Positions 10,686 through 22,860 of a DNA stretch of 64,000 bases are shown in pieces. A model generated the notes under the pieces. The model was not told the DNA's origin and searched no databases. It saw only the letters and a list, made by a program, of their open reading frames with translations. How positions within the stretch are numbered: position 1 is the stretch's first letter; the number at the start of each line of letters is the position of its first letter. The position numbers and the translations under genes are program-made. This stretch comes from Eustoma russellianum. Lineage: Eukaryota; Streptophyta; Magnoliopsida; Gentianales; Gentianaceae. The stretch lies in the NCBI GenBank assembly GCA_036186865.1, contig AP025048.1:27470743-27534742 (forward strand), given 5' to 3'.

Positions 10686-13633
10686 CGTGGATCTGCAAGG
10701 CACCACTAGAAGGGGGGGTTGAATAGATGGTGCGGAAAATAAGGTTTTTAAAATTTCTTTAAACCTAACCAATTCAAGTTCTGAAAACAGATTCTGTTTT
10801 CAGGACCAGTTTTAAACGTTTTAAAACTAGGTTAGAGGTCTCCAAAAATTATGAAATTTTGAGATAACTTAGCCTCAGATGTTATGAGGGTCCCCTAAAA
10901 ATTTCAAATCAAAATTCAACCTTTAACCCCTTCAAAAACCGTTGGCACTCAGATTGTGCAAATATGCCAGAAACGGTAGATGGTTTTGAAAAATTAATTC
11001 CTATTTGTGTGAATGTCCAAATGATCTGAAAATTTGACCAATAACTCTTCACACACTATTTAAATGGGTTGAAACAGTTTTTGAAAATTCTTTTGGGAAG
11101 TAGGTCAAATACACCCAAAGTCTCAACCTTTGCAAGTCTGAAAATCAGACTGCACTAGTCTCAGAACTTTTGATGTTTGAATGACTTATACTTGTCCAAA
11201 AGGGTTGAAACTTGTGCCAAATTAACCCTAGAACGTTTATGTATGTTTCTGGAAATTTTTATAATTTTTGGAAAACGTTTACTATTTTTACGAACGTGAA
11301 CAATATGAGTAAACAGTACAGAAACTGAAAAGTAAATGCTGAAAGTAAATTGCACCGAGATTTTATACTGGTTCGGTTATAAACAACCTACTCCAGTCTT
11401 CAAGGAACACCTTCCTTGGTTCACACTATTCACACACACACCACACCTTACCAGGGTTGATAGAGTTACACCTAACTCCAACCCTTTACAAACCTTGTAT
11501 TGTAAGTACAATTCGCACGAACACCACCACCTGCTAGAATGAAGATTGATCACACCTTGATCAATCTTTTACAAAGATATATGAATGGTGGTTTTATGAA
11601 GCCTATTCAAGATTGAAAGAAGTAAATACAATAGGCTTTTTACAAGAGAAGAAAGAAAGAAAGTGTAGGAGAAGAAAGGCTTGGCACTTTGATCACTTTA
11701 GAATGCAAATCTTGGTGTTGTTTTGTTTGTTCTTCTCTTCTCCTTATAGCATGTACAGCCGTCCCCCTTGACCTCTTCCCCTCTTGAAAATTTCCTTTTA
11801 ATTGCTTGAGAGAGTGTAAGACATCATGGTGACAATGCTTTGCTTACTTGGCATCATTCCATTGGACCATCATTTAGTCATTGCTTACTTGGCACCTCTT
11901 GATTGGCTCAATGTTGTCATCATTTGATGACATGGAAAATCTGAAATAAACACTAAATATTTGCCAAATAATCAATATTAAATCATGCCATAATTCTCAA
12001 ATTTTGTCATAAAGTGCAAGACACAAAAATATCTTCTTTCCATCTCATAAAATCGGCCACACCTTATTTTCAATGCTGAAATTTTCAGCATTTACAACAT
12101 GAGATAAATCAGATTTCTTCCATTTTCCTTTGAATTTTTTCCATAAAAATAAATCAATTATATAAGGTAAGTCTTGCTACCAAATGAAGAGTGAACTTGG
12201 ACACAATAAGGAGCAACATTCGGCCAGCACATCCCTCACACATGCTGAAAAATTTCAGCATGTGTGATATGAAAAATATCACACTTAATTACCTTACATA
12301 AATTCAAATCATTTCCATAACTCCTTTAATTAATCCTTTAATGAAAAATTGACAAAATATCTTCCTTAGTCATGAAGAATTCGGCCACTAGTATGTAACA
12401 TGCTGAAATTTTCAGCATGTGACATAAGAGAGGTATATGTTGAATACTTACCTTTTGTAGCTTCTCTCTTTGATTCATCAACATTGTATGATTGATCCTT
12501 GACCAATCAACATGCCAACAAGGCTCCACATTGCTCCACTCAGCTGTAGTGGCATTTGAAAGTGTATATACATGTGCTGAAATTTATTTTTGCTAACTTT
12601 GTAAAATAGTGCACATTTAATAATACACACATGTAATATTCCAATCAGCCCTTAATTTAATTTTCTAGAACACTTTAAGATGTATATTATATGTAAAAAG
12701 TGTCTAGATACGTGTCACATCATGGTCAAGAAAAACGTTCCATGTTAAGTGCGTAGAAAACCGAATTTTCGATATTTATCGATTACCCGATTTTTCTCTA
12801 ATTTAAATTCCAACTTTTGCACATGATATATATATTATGTTATACATAATATATAAATATATACTTTAAATTTCAGCACTTGGCTGATTTAAATGGTACC
12901 ATAAACATGTGACAAAAATAAAATTGGAATCTTCACATTTTGGCCTAAATGTGGGGTGATTTGTGTGTGCCAACATGGAAAGTATTTTTGCCTGATTTTC
13001 AGTGATGTGCACGAAATTTACATCAATTTTGATGTATATGGGCTGGCCATTTATTTATGGCAAGTACGTGACACGTTGGCGAAGTTTCGGTATTCGCCCG
13101 ATACGACAAATTTCGGTTTAGAACCTTTTATCGTGTCGTATTTAATTTGTCATCACCATATCTTATATCATATGATATAAGACCTGAATATACTCATAAA
13201 TATGAGTTAAGTATAGTGGTGTGACGTTAACGTACGTACGTAAGATATATAACGTGTCGGTAGTACGTTGGAATACATGTGTATGTGCCTTTTATAAAAA
13301 ATCTGAAAATATAGTATATGTAAAAGGCGTGTGAATGAATGTGGGGAGGAGGAAGACTTTCCTTCCATAGCCATGTTGCCTTTGTGCCTTTTCCAAATGC
13401 ATCTTCCTTTAATGAACTACTTAGTTTATTAAACTAAGTACTTCACTTAATGAACTACTTTAGTTCATTAATTGTGGCACCTGAAAATAGTATAAACTCA
13501 ACAAATGTTCGCCATATGATGTAAGCTTTAAAGCTTCATGGCTCGTTAGTACGGCAACATAATATATAAGCTAAATAAGGCAAGTTATCATGCATACATG
13601 TACACTTGTGTATATATATATATATACTCAACG

Positions 13634-13679
<46 letters not shown>

Positions 13680-13718
13680 ATTTTTATTTGAAATCACTCA
13701 AACCCTCTTATTTCTACA
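10686..13718 (-). repeat. 3' LTR of copia copy A
   Basis: It ends at 13718 with TTTCTACA (TGTAGAAA on the minus strand). The left end reads CGTGGATCTGCAAGG where the other LTRs have TGTAGGATCTGCAAGG, so the terminal TGTA is altered or missing. It contains the three hairpin modules (centres about 12082, 12251 and 12409), an (AT)n run at 13615-13676, and a TATA-like CTATAAGGA in minus orientation near 11740. Confidence 0.92.
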
Positions 13719-13925
13719 ATCTCCCCCTTTTGATGATTTTCAAAATAACTAGTGTACATGATTTAAGTGTTATCTCTCCCCCTTGAATTATGCACAGATT
13801 TGAAATTTGAATTTCGAATTTCAAATCCGGCTCCCCCTTGATTCATGCAATTAGGATCAATCAGTGATCTCTCTCCCCTTAAATCTCTCTCCCCCTTAAA
13901 TCATGCTTCTCTCTCCCCCTTTATT
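13719..13925 (-). promoter_or_regulatory. repeated polypurine tract, copy A
   Basis: On the minus strand AAGGGGGAG-type tracts occur six times: near 13723, 13776, 13832, 13873, 13888 and 13914. The one touching the LTR is the expected plus-strand primer. Tandem polypurine tracts are a described Sirevirus hallmark. Confidence 0.85.
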
Positions 13926-14008
13926 TTGGAAAGTTAATCAAAAGATTCCTGTCAAAAAGGAAAGTAAATAAATAATATCGCATTAAATCACATCAACAGG
14001 AATCATGC

Positions 14009-17000
14009 CTAATTTAGAACGAGAGATTCAAATGTGGCTTGATTTAAGGCCTTTGTAAATATATCCGCTACTTGTGATTCTGTGCGTACGTGATCTATGA
14101 CAATATTACCATTGTTAACGTGATCACGAAGAAAATGATAGCGAACTTCTATATGCTTAGCCTTAGAGTGTAATACGGGGTTCTTAGACAAATTTATTGC
14201 ACTCATACTATCACAATATATAGGAATTTTATTTACGGTAATTCCAAAGTCCGAAAGTTGTTGTTTTATCCACAACAACTGTGTGCAACAAAGGCTAAGA
14301 GCCATATTCAGCCTCAGTAGTGGACAAAGCAACACTTGCTTGCTTTTTGGAAAACCATGAAATAAGGGAATTTCCTATAAATTGGCAAGTTCCGCTCGTG
14401 CTTTTTCTATCTATCTTGCAGCCACCATAATCTGCATCAGTGTAAGCATGTAAGTCGAATGTAGAGTCCTTATCATACCAAATACCTAAGGTGGGCGTGT
14501 GCTTAATATAACGGAATATTCTTTTTACCGCATTTAAGTGTGACACCTTAGGTTGACTTTGAAAACGAGCACACATGCATACGCTAAACATAATGTCAGG
14601 CCTACTAGCAGTTAAATATAGTAAAAACCTATCATAGATCGATATAATCCATTATCAACGTCTTTACCATGTTCGTCTTTGTCTAATTTAGTAGTACACT
14701 CATAGGCGTGGGGGATGGTTTCAAATTTTCAAAATTGAACTTCTTGATCATGTCATTTACGTACTTAGCTTGGCTTATATGAATTCCTTTACTCGTTTGC
14801 TTAATCTGCAAGCCAAGAAAATAATTAAGTTCACCAACCATAGACATTTCAAATTCAGCTTTCATACAATTTTCAAAATCTTTAACGAGTCTATGTGAGG
14901 TAGAACCGAAAATAATGTCATCTACGTAAATTTGAATAATAAGTAAATCTGATTTTTCTTGTTTCAAAAATAGTGTACTATCTATAGTACCACGTTTAAA
15001 ATTATTTTCTAAAAGAAAAGTAGCAAAACGATCATACCATGCTCTCGGCGCTTGCTTTAGCCATATAGTGCCTTCTTTAGTTTGTACACGTGATCTGGAT
15101 GTTTCAAATCTTCAAAACCGGGTGGTTGCTTCACGTATACTTCTTCTTGTATAAATCCGTTTAGAAAAGCACTTTTGACGTCCATTTGATAATTTAAAAT
15201 CTTTCATGCAAGCAATAGCAAGTAAGAGTCGTATAGCTTCTAAACGTGCTACGGGTGCAAATGTTTCATCGTAGTCTATTCCTTCTTCTTGATTATATCC
15301 TTGAGCTACGAGTCTTGCTTTATTTCTAACGACCTTTCCTTCTTCATTCATTTTGTTCCTAAATACCCACTTTGTGCCTATTATTGTCTTATCTTGTGGT
15401 CGTGGCACTAAATCCCATACATCATTTCTAACGAATTGATTAAGTTCGTCATGCATAGCATCAATCCAAGATGAATCACTCAAAGCATCATGCACATTTT
15501 GGGCTCAATTTCAGAAATCATAGCATGAAATTCATTTCATCCGAAGTGATTCTTCTACGTGGTCGCACACCGTGAGTGATGTCGCCTATGATGAGATCAT
15601 GTGGGTGATCTCTATGCCATCTTGGTTGATTATTTTCTAAGTTATCATGCATTTCTATATGATCATGCATTTCTAGTGTTCATCATCTCATGCATATCAA
15701 AAGAAATCATCTTCATCCAAAACGGGTTTCAATTCAAAATCATCATCATATTCCTTTTCTTTATCAATCTCTCCAAATTCATTGAATTTAACATGAATAG
15801 ATTCTATGATTTGTCTAGTGAGAGGATCATAACATCTATATGCTTTTGAATTTATGGAATACCCAATAAAAATGCACTCAATTGATTTGGATTCAAATTT
15901 ATCTAAGTTATCTTTTGTATTAAACAAAACATTTGCATCCAAACACACGAAAATAATCTATCTTAGGCATGCGATCATTCAAAATTTCGTAAGGCGTCTT
16001 GTTTATTTTCTTTCTTATAGATAGGCGATTTACAATATAGCATGCACAATTTACGGCTTCCGCCCACAGAAATCTAGGCAATTTATTTTCGCAAAGCATG
16101 GTTCTAGCGATTCTTGTAGTGTGCGATTCTTTCTTACTACTCCATTTAATTGTGGAGTTCTAGGTGGCGAAAACTCATGTTTAATTCCTTTTTCTTCACA
16201 AAACGAAATCATTCTTTATTTTTAAACTCACCGCCTCTATCGCTTCTTATTCTTTTCACATTTACGCCGTATTGATTTTCAAGTTGTTTAATTAATTTAG
16301 CGATTTCTACGGCGCTATCATCCTTATGTGCAAGAAATAAAGTCCAAGTATAAGAGAAAAGTCATCAACAATCACGCATGCATAGTGACGCCCACCAAGG
16401 CTTGTAGTGCGACTAGGACCAAACAAATCGATATGCAATAGTTCTAGTATTCTAGTCGTGCTTATCTCATTTTTAGGCTTAAGTGACTCACGTGTTTGTT
16501 TGCCTTTATGCAAGATTCACACAACTGAAAGTTGTCTAAATCAAGCGTAGGCAATCCCCGTACTAGGTTCTTTCGTTGCAATTTTTCTAGTGTAGAAATA
16601 CCTATGTGTCCTAAACGTCTATGCCACAAATTCACATTGGGTTCATTTGACATAAAACATTTAACTTTGGCGTCTACTACATCATCCATAGATAGTGTGA
16701 ATATATTCCTTCACGTTTTCCTTTTAAAACGGTTTCTCCATTTTTATTTATTATATTACAATAAGGGTGAGTAAAACACACATTGAAACCATTGTCAACA
16801 AATTGAGAAATACTAAGAAGATTGTAAGATAAGTTGCTTACCAAAAACACGTTGGAGATTTGAAGTGTATTCGGATTCCAATCGTACCTTTTCCAATGAT
16901 CTTGCCTTCATTGTTGTCTCCAAAGGTCACGGATCCGCCTTTTGTGACCTTCTTTAATTTGGAGAATAGGCTCGGGTCACCCGTCATGTGCCTCGAGCAA

Positions 17001-17056
17001 CCACTGTCAAGGAACCACTTTATTGATGTGTCTTTTGATGAGTGGTCTCCCTGCAA
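14009..17056 (-). pseudogene. copia copy A pol, multiply frameshifted
   Basis: Domains from high to low coordinates: protease with WFLDSGCSRHMTGD (about 17010); gag-pre-integrase with LWHRRLGHIG (16462-16689); integrase core and C-terminal part with LLHIDLFGPSRT and GYSINSKAYRCYDP (about 15700-16470); reverse transcriptase with NKARLVAQGYNQ and IYVDDIIFGST (14600-15495, holding the YVDD catalytic motif); RNase H with HAYTDADYGG and ALSTTEAEYGS (14009-14591). Frame changes occur between nearly all of these, so no polyprotein can be made. It is the best in-window model for what copy E has lost. Confidence 0.88.
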
Positions 17057-17111
17057 TGTGAAAAGGTGATTTAGGTACCCTTTTAATTTTGGGTCCTTTC
17101 GAGTTAGTTAA

Positions 17112-19009
17112 TCACCTTTTGGTAAAGGTACCTTTCGGTACCCATACTTGGGTGATCCTTCTCGGTCTATCAAATGGCAAGAATGTAGATGAAGGTGCGA
17201 TATAGTATACATGTGGTGCATGTACTTTGGGTCTTTGCCCAAGGACTCCTCTATACTCATTATATGAAGGACGTTTGTGATATGTCCTTGTGTGCGTGTG
17301 TAGTGCGTGGATGATATGTATTTCGTGTATGCATTGTTCTTTCTTCTCATATCTATATGGTACAACGTTATATTTCACATGATATGAGGGAGTGGGGCGT
17401 GTGGAAGGGGGTGCTTTTTGCGTCATCTTAGACGCCACTTGATGCTTAGGGGTGTCTACTTTCTTAGACACAACAAACTTGGTTGGTTTGGTTGATACTT
17501 CGTTAGTATCAACGTATCCCAATCCAGTTTTGTCACTGTCATGCTTTTGTGATAATATGATGCGATGCAGCATGTTTGACCCTGTATCGAATTGTTTCAT
17601 CATTTTCTCTAAGTCTGTATTCCTTGATTTCAAATTTGAAATCTCGGATTTCATTTCATTATTTTGAGAAGTTAATGATGAGATCTCGGTTTTTAATGCA
17701 GTGATGACACATGAAGACTCTTTCTTTGAATCGCTTAATTGAGCGACAAGATTCTCGTTAGAAGATTCTAACAGTTTCTTGTCTTCAATTAAACGTTTCT
17801 TTTCTTTTGCGAGAGTCTTAGTAAATTTATGTAACTCAAGATATTGACTAAAAAGATCATCGTAAGAAGGTTCAGAGTCAGAGTCAGATCAGATGATACC
17901 TCATTAGATGCCTTTGAAGCGAAGCAAACTTGAGCGGTCTCCTCTTCGGTCTCAGTTTCAGAGTCTGATGAGTCACTCCATGTGGAGGCCTTTAGTGCAC
18001 GTTTCCTTTGTTTAGGATCTGAGACGAGTCTATTTTTGTTCCGCTCCTTGTCAGGGTATTTATTAGTTTGCTTTTCTTTGTTGGGCAGTCATATGATAAG
18101 TGTCCGAGTTTGCCGCATTCATAACATTTAATGTCCTTATCATTTGACTTGTTTTTGTTTCTCTTAGATGTAGTGCCCTTGTTTTTATTTCTAAATTTTC
18201 TCATGAATCTTCTTAGTCCTTTAGCCAATAGAATTAAGTCATCATTATCCGATTCGGAATCACTATCATCTACGTGATCGGAGGGAGGGGAGACGTATTC
18301 ATTTGATTTAAAAGCAATTGTCTTACCTTGTTTAGATGATTCCGATTTCCGAATATGAGTTTGTTTTCATAACTTTGAGTGAACCAATGAGTTCTTCCAT
18401 TTTTATTGACTTAGTCTCCTTGCTTTCTTCTATAGCAGTCACTTTAGGATCCCATTCCGAAGGAAGGCTCCGTAGGACTTTCTGTACCTTTTCCTGCGTG
18501 TAAAAGCCTTACCAAGAGACTCAAGAGAGTTATAGATGTTAGTCAAACGAAGATCCATATCTACAATTGACTCATTAGGCAAACTTAAAAGACTCAAGAG
18601 TAGACATGAGCATATTAATTTTAGACTCTTTTACTTGACTCGTGCCTTCGTGTTTCATTTCTAAGATTCTCCACATTTCTTGTGCACTCGAACAATTGGA
18701 CACATAACTAGACTCACTCTTACTTAAACCATTTAAGAGTAACTGCATGGCCTTAGCATTCATACTCAGTTTCTTTTTATCTTCACTAGTATAGTCTTGT
18801 CTCGTTTTAAACTTCTAGTGGACTCCATCTACAGTGGATAATTAGATGGGACATATGGACCATCTTCAATTATTGACCAAATCTATATCTATAGCCATAA
18901 GAAAAAGTTTCATCCTAAGTTTCCATTGAATAAAAGACTCACCGTCAAAGAGTGGAGGCCTTTGGCTCGACATACCTTCTTGTTCGGTTTTGAGATTTGT
19001 GGATGCCAT
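17112..19009 (-). pseudogene. copia copy A gag, frameshifted
   Basis: The start ATG is at 19009-19007, about 50 bp inside the primer-binding site, and the protein begins MASTNLKTEQEG as in copy E. A UBN2-type gag domain, a CCHC zinc knuckle (CYECGKLGHLSYDC, 18100-18130), an acidic serine-rich stretch and a coiled coil follow. The frame ends in a TGA after GTFTKR at about 17110, at the same place as in copy E. Several indels relative to the intact copy E gag break the frame (e.g. around 18050-18100, 18360 and 18500). Confidence 0.88.
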
Positions 19010-19051
19010 CTCACTGAATCGTTGGATTCCTTGTCGTGAGTATTCCTGCGC

Positions 19052-19061
19052 TCTGATACCA
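19052..19061 (-). promoter_or_regulatory. primer-binding site, copy A
   Basis: TCTGATACCA, the reverse complement of TGGTATCAGA, lies two bases from the 5' LTR end. It matches the 3' end of plant initiator methionine tRNA, the usual copia primer. Confidence 0.88.
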
Positions 19062-19063
19062 CT

Positions 19064-21996
19064 TGTAGGATCTGCAAGGCACCACTAGAAGGGGGGGGTT
19101 GAATAGATGGTGCGGAAATGGTTTTTAAAATTTCTTTAAACCTAACCAATTCAAGTTCTGAAAACAGATTCTGTTTTCAGGACCAGTTTTAAAACGTTTT
19201 TAAAACTAGGTTAGAGGTCTCCAAAAATTATGAAATTTTGAGAGAACTTAGCCTCAGATGTTATGAGGGTCCCCTAAAAATTTCAAATCAAAATTCAACC
19301 TTTAACCCCTTCAAAAACCGTTGGCACTCAGATTGTGCAAATCTGCCAGAAACGGTAGATGGTTTTGAAAAATTAATTCCTATTTGTGTGAATGTCCAAA
19401 TGATCTGAAAATTTGACCAATAACTCTTCACACACTATATTTAAATGGGTTGAAACAGTTTTTGAAAATTCTTTTGGGAAGTAGGTCAAATACCCAAAGT
19501 CTCAACCTTTGCAAGTCTGAAAATCAGACTGCACTAGTCTCAGAACTTTTGATGTTTGATGACTATACTTGTCCAAAAGGGTTGAAACTTGTGCCAAATT
19601 AACCCTAGAACGTTTATGTATGTTTCTGGAAATTTTTATAATTTTTGGAAAACGTTTACTATTTTTACGAACGTGAACAATATGAGTAAACAGTGCAGAA
19701 ACTGAAAAGTAAATGCTGAAAGTAAATTGCACCGAGATTTTATACTGGTTCGGTTATAAACAACCTACTCCAGTCTTCAAGGAACACCTTCCTTGGTTCA
19801 CACTATTCACACACACCACACCTTACCACAGGGTTGATAGAGTTACACCTAACTCCAACCCTTTACAAACCTTGTATTGTAAGTACAATTCGCACGAACA
19901 CCACCACCTGCTAGAATGAAGATTGATCACACCTTGATCAATCTTTTACAAAGATATATGAATGGTGTTTATATGAAGCCTATTCAAGATTGAAAGAAGT
20001 AAATACAATAGGCTTTTTACAAGAAGAAAGAAAGAAAGTGTAGGAGAAGAAAGGCTTGGCACTTTGATCACTTTAGAATGCAAATCTTGGTGTTGTTTTG
20101 TTTGTTCTTCTCTTCTCCTTTAGCATGTCAGCCGTCCCCCTTGCCTTTCCCCCTCTTGAAAATTTCCTTTTAATTGCTTGAGAGAGTGTAAGACATCATG
20201 GTGACAATGCTTTGCTTACTTGGCATCATTCCATTGGACCATCATTTAGTCATTGCTTACTTGGCACCTCTTGATTGGCTCAATGTTGTCATCATTTGAT
20301 GACATGGAAAATCTGAAATAAACACTAAATATTTGCCAAATAATCAATTATTAAATCATGCCATAATTCTCAAATTTTGTCATAAAGTGCAAGACACACA
20401 AAATTTCTTTCCATCTCAGAAATCGGCCACACCTTTATTTTCAATGCTGAAATTTTCAGCATTTACAACATGAGATAAATCCAGATTTTTCCATTTTCCT
20501 TTGAATTTTTTCCATAAAAATAAATCAATTATATAAGGTAAGTCTTGCTACCAAATGAAGAGTGAACTTGGACACAATAAGGAGCAACATTCGGCCAGCA
20601 CATCCCCTCACACATGCTGAAAAATTTCAGCATGTGTGATATTTTACCTTACATAACATTCAAATCATTTCCATAACTCCTTTAATTAATCCTTTAATGA
20701 AAAATTGACAAAATATCTTCCTTAGTCATGAAGAATTCGGCCACTATGTATGTAACATGCTGAAATTTTCAGCATGTGACATAAGAGAGGTATATGTTGA
20801 ATACTTACCTTTTGTAGCTTCTCTCTTTGATTCATCAACATTGTATGATTGATCTTGACCAATCAACATGCCAACAAGCTCCACATTTGCTCCAACTCAG
20901 CTGTAGTGGCGTTTGAAAGTGTATATACATGTGCTGAAATTTATTTTTGCTAACTTTGTAAAATAGTGCACATTTAATAATACACACATGTAATATTCCA
21001 ATCAGCCCTTAATTTAATTTTCTAGAACACTTTAAGATGTATATTATATGTAAAAAGTGTCTAGATACGTGTCACATCATGGTCAAGAAAAACGTTCCAT
21101 GTTAAGTGCGTGGAAAACCGAATTTTCGATATTTATCGATTACCCGATTTTTCTCTAATTTAAATTCCAACTTTTGCACATGATATATATATTATGTTAT
21201 ACATAATATAATAATATATACTTTAAATTTCAGCTCTTGGCTGATTTAAAATGGTACCATAAACATGTGACAAAAATAAAATTGGAATCTTCACATTTTG
21301 GCCTAAATGTGGGGTGATTTGTGTGTGCCAACATGGAAAGTATTTTTGCCTGATTTTCAGTGATGTGCACGAAATTTACATCAATTTTTGATGTATATGG
21401 GCTGGCCATTTATTTATGGCAAGTACGTGACACGTTGGCGAAGTTTCGGTATTCGCCCGATACGACAAATTTCGGTTTAGAACCTTTTATCGTGTCGTAT
21501 TTAATTTGTCATCACCATATCTTATATCATATGATAAGACCTGAATATACTCATAAATATGAGTTAAGTATAGTGGTGTGACGTTAACGTACGTACGTAA
21601 GATATATAACGTGTCGGTAGTACGTTGGAATACATGTGTATGTGCCTTTTATAAAAAATCTGAAAATATAGTATATAATGTATAAAAGGCGTGTGACATG
21701 AATGTGGGGAGGAGGAAAAGACTTTCCTTCCATAGCCATGTTGCCTTTGTGCCTTTTCCAAATGCACCTTCCTTTAATGAACTACTTAGTTTAAAACTAA
21801 GTACTTCACTTAATGAACTACTTTAGTTCATTAATTGTGGTACCTGAAAATAGCATAAACTCAACAAATGTTCGCCATATGATGTAAGCTTTAAAGCTTC
21901 ATGGCTCGTTAGTACGGCAACATAATATATGAGCTAAATAAGGCAAGTTATCATGCATACATGTACACTTGTGTGTATATATATATACTCAACGTT

Positions 21997-22033
<37 letters not shown>

Positions 22034-22077
22034 CAAATTTCTTATTTTGAAATCACTCAAACCCTCTTATTTCTACA
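19064..22077 (-). repeat. 5' LTR of copia copy A
   Basis: It runs from TGTAGGATCTGC (19064) to TTTCTACA (22077), giving perfect TGTAG and CTACA termini. It pairs with 10686-13718. The three hairpin modules, the TATA-like site and the (AT)n run (about 21975-22032) are all present. Confidence 0.93.
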
Positions 22078-22400
22078 TAGGAATGTTGTTGTGAAGGTTT
22101 TTGGTTGCTGGTCGTTGGGCTGCCTATGAGGGCTACTTTTTCTGGTTGCCTCTTTCTGCATGCTGTTTCTGGTTTCTTTCTAGGTGAAAATGCTGGTCGT
22201 GGGATGGCTATGATCCTTGCTTTTTCTGCTTGCTGGTTTCTGGTTGCTGGTCCTTCTTGTTCTTGGTTTCTGCTTGCTGTTCCTGGTCGTAAGATGCCTT
22301 GGGAAGACTCTGATGTTTCAGGTTTTGATTTTGTTGTTGCTGGTAGTTGGATGCCTTGGGAATGGTTGTGTTTGGTGAAACTGCTGATGTTTATAGTTAA
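22078..22400. repeat. GT-rich degenerate repeat, right part
   Basis: Words such as TTGCTGGTCGTTGGG, GCTGGTCGTGGGATGG, CCTGGTCGTAAGATGCC and GGTAGTTGGATGCCTTGGGA recur at irregular spacing. It is probably a 3' untranslated or spacer region of the MULE. No coding sense was found. Confidence 0.55.
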
Positions 22401-22570
22401 TGATTAATGGTTGCTTCGATTTTGTCATTTAGGATGGTCATTTTCGGATGTACTTTGAACATGTTTGTAAGAAATGAAGATATTTCCTTTATGTCCATGT
22501 GTTTGTACTACGTTCTTGGTTATATAGATTGAAAACACTGAACAAATCCAACAACCAAAACAGAATAAAA

Positions 22571-22680
22571 CATATTGGACAGCAAATGAGATTAACATTA
22601 CATAACTGAATACTTGTTCCAAGCAAAACATAATAAAACCTATTGGACAGCAAATGAGATTAACATTACAAAACCTAGCA
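22571..22680. repeat. 68-bp tandem duplication
   Basis: TATTGGACAGCAAATGAGAT and the bases after it occur at 22573 and again at 22641, a 68-bp period with few changes, two copies in all. Confidence 0.85.
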
Positions 22681-22860
22681 TTTACCAAAAATGGCTTCAA
22701 AACCCACGACAACAAAAGTTAGTACATGCTCAGCCAGCAACCAGCAGCCAAGACAACCTCAAATAGTCACATAACAAACTACTTAGTTTATGGATGGGAA
22801 GAATGACAGCTTGATCCTTGCGTTGATAATTGTGCTTAAGCTTGTCCCTCGCATGTGGTA

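Larger units (their letters stand above)
10686..22077 (-). mobile_element. Sirevirus-like copia copy A, full-length but decayed
   Basis: About 11.4 kb on the minus strand: 5' LTR 19064-22077, primer-binding site at 19052-19061, gag, pol, repeated polypurine tract at 13719-13925, and 3' LTR 10686-13718. The LTRs are ~3.0 kb each and differ by scattered substitutions and small indels. Domain order protease, integrase, reverse transcriptase, RNase H marks Ty1/copia. The repeated polypurine tract, large gag and KTGLGY motif point to the Sirevirus (SIRE/Maximus) lineage. All coding parts carry frameshifts. It lies inside MULE-related sequence within a host intron. No target-site duplication was found. 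Confidence 0.92.

Noticed and set aside
13615..13676. Long (AT)n run considered as an origin or matrix-attachment site.
   Set aside because: It is a microsatellite inside the LTR, present with variable length in all four A and E LTRs, and nothing else supports a function.
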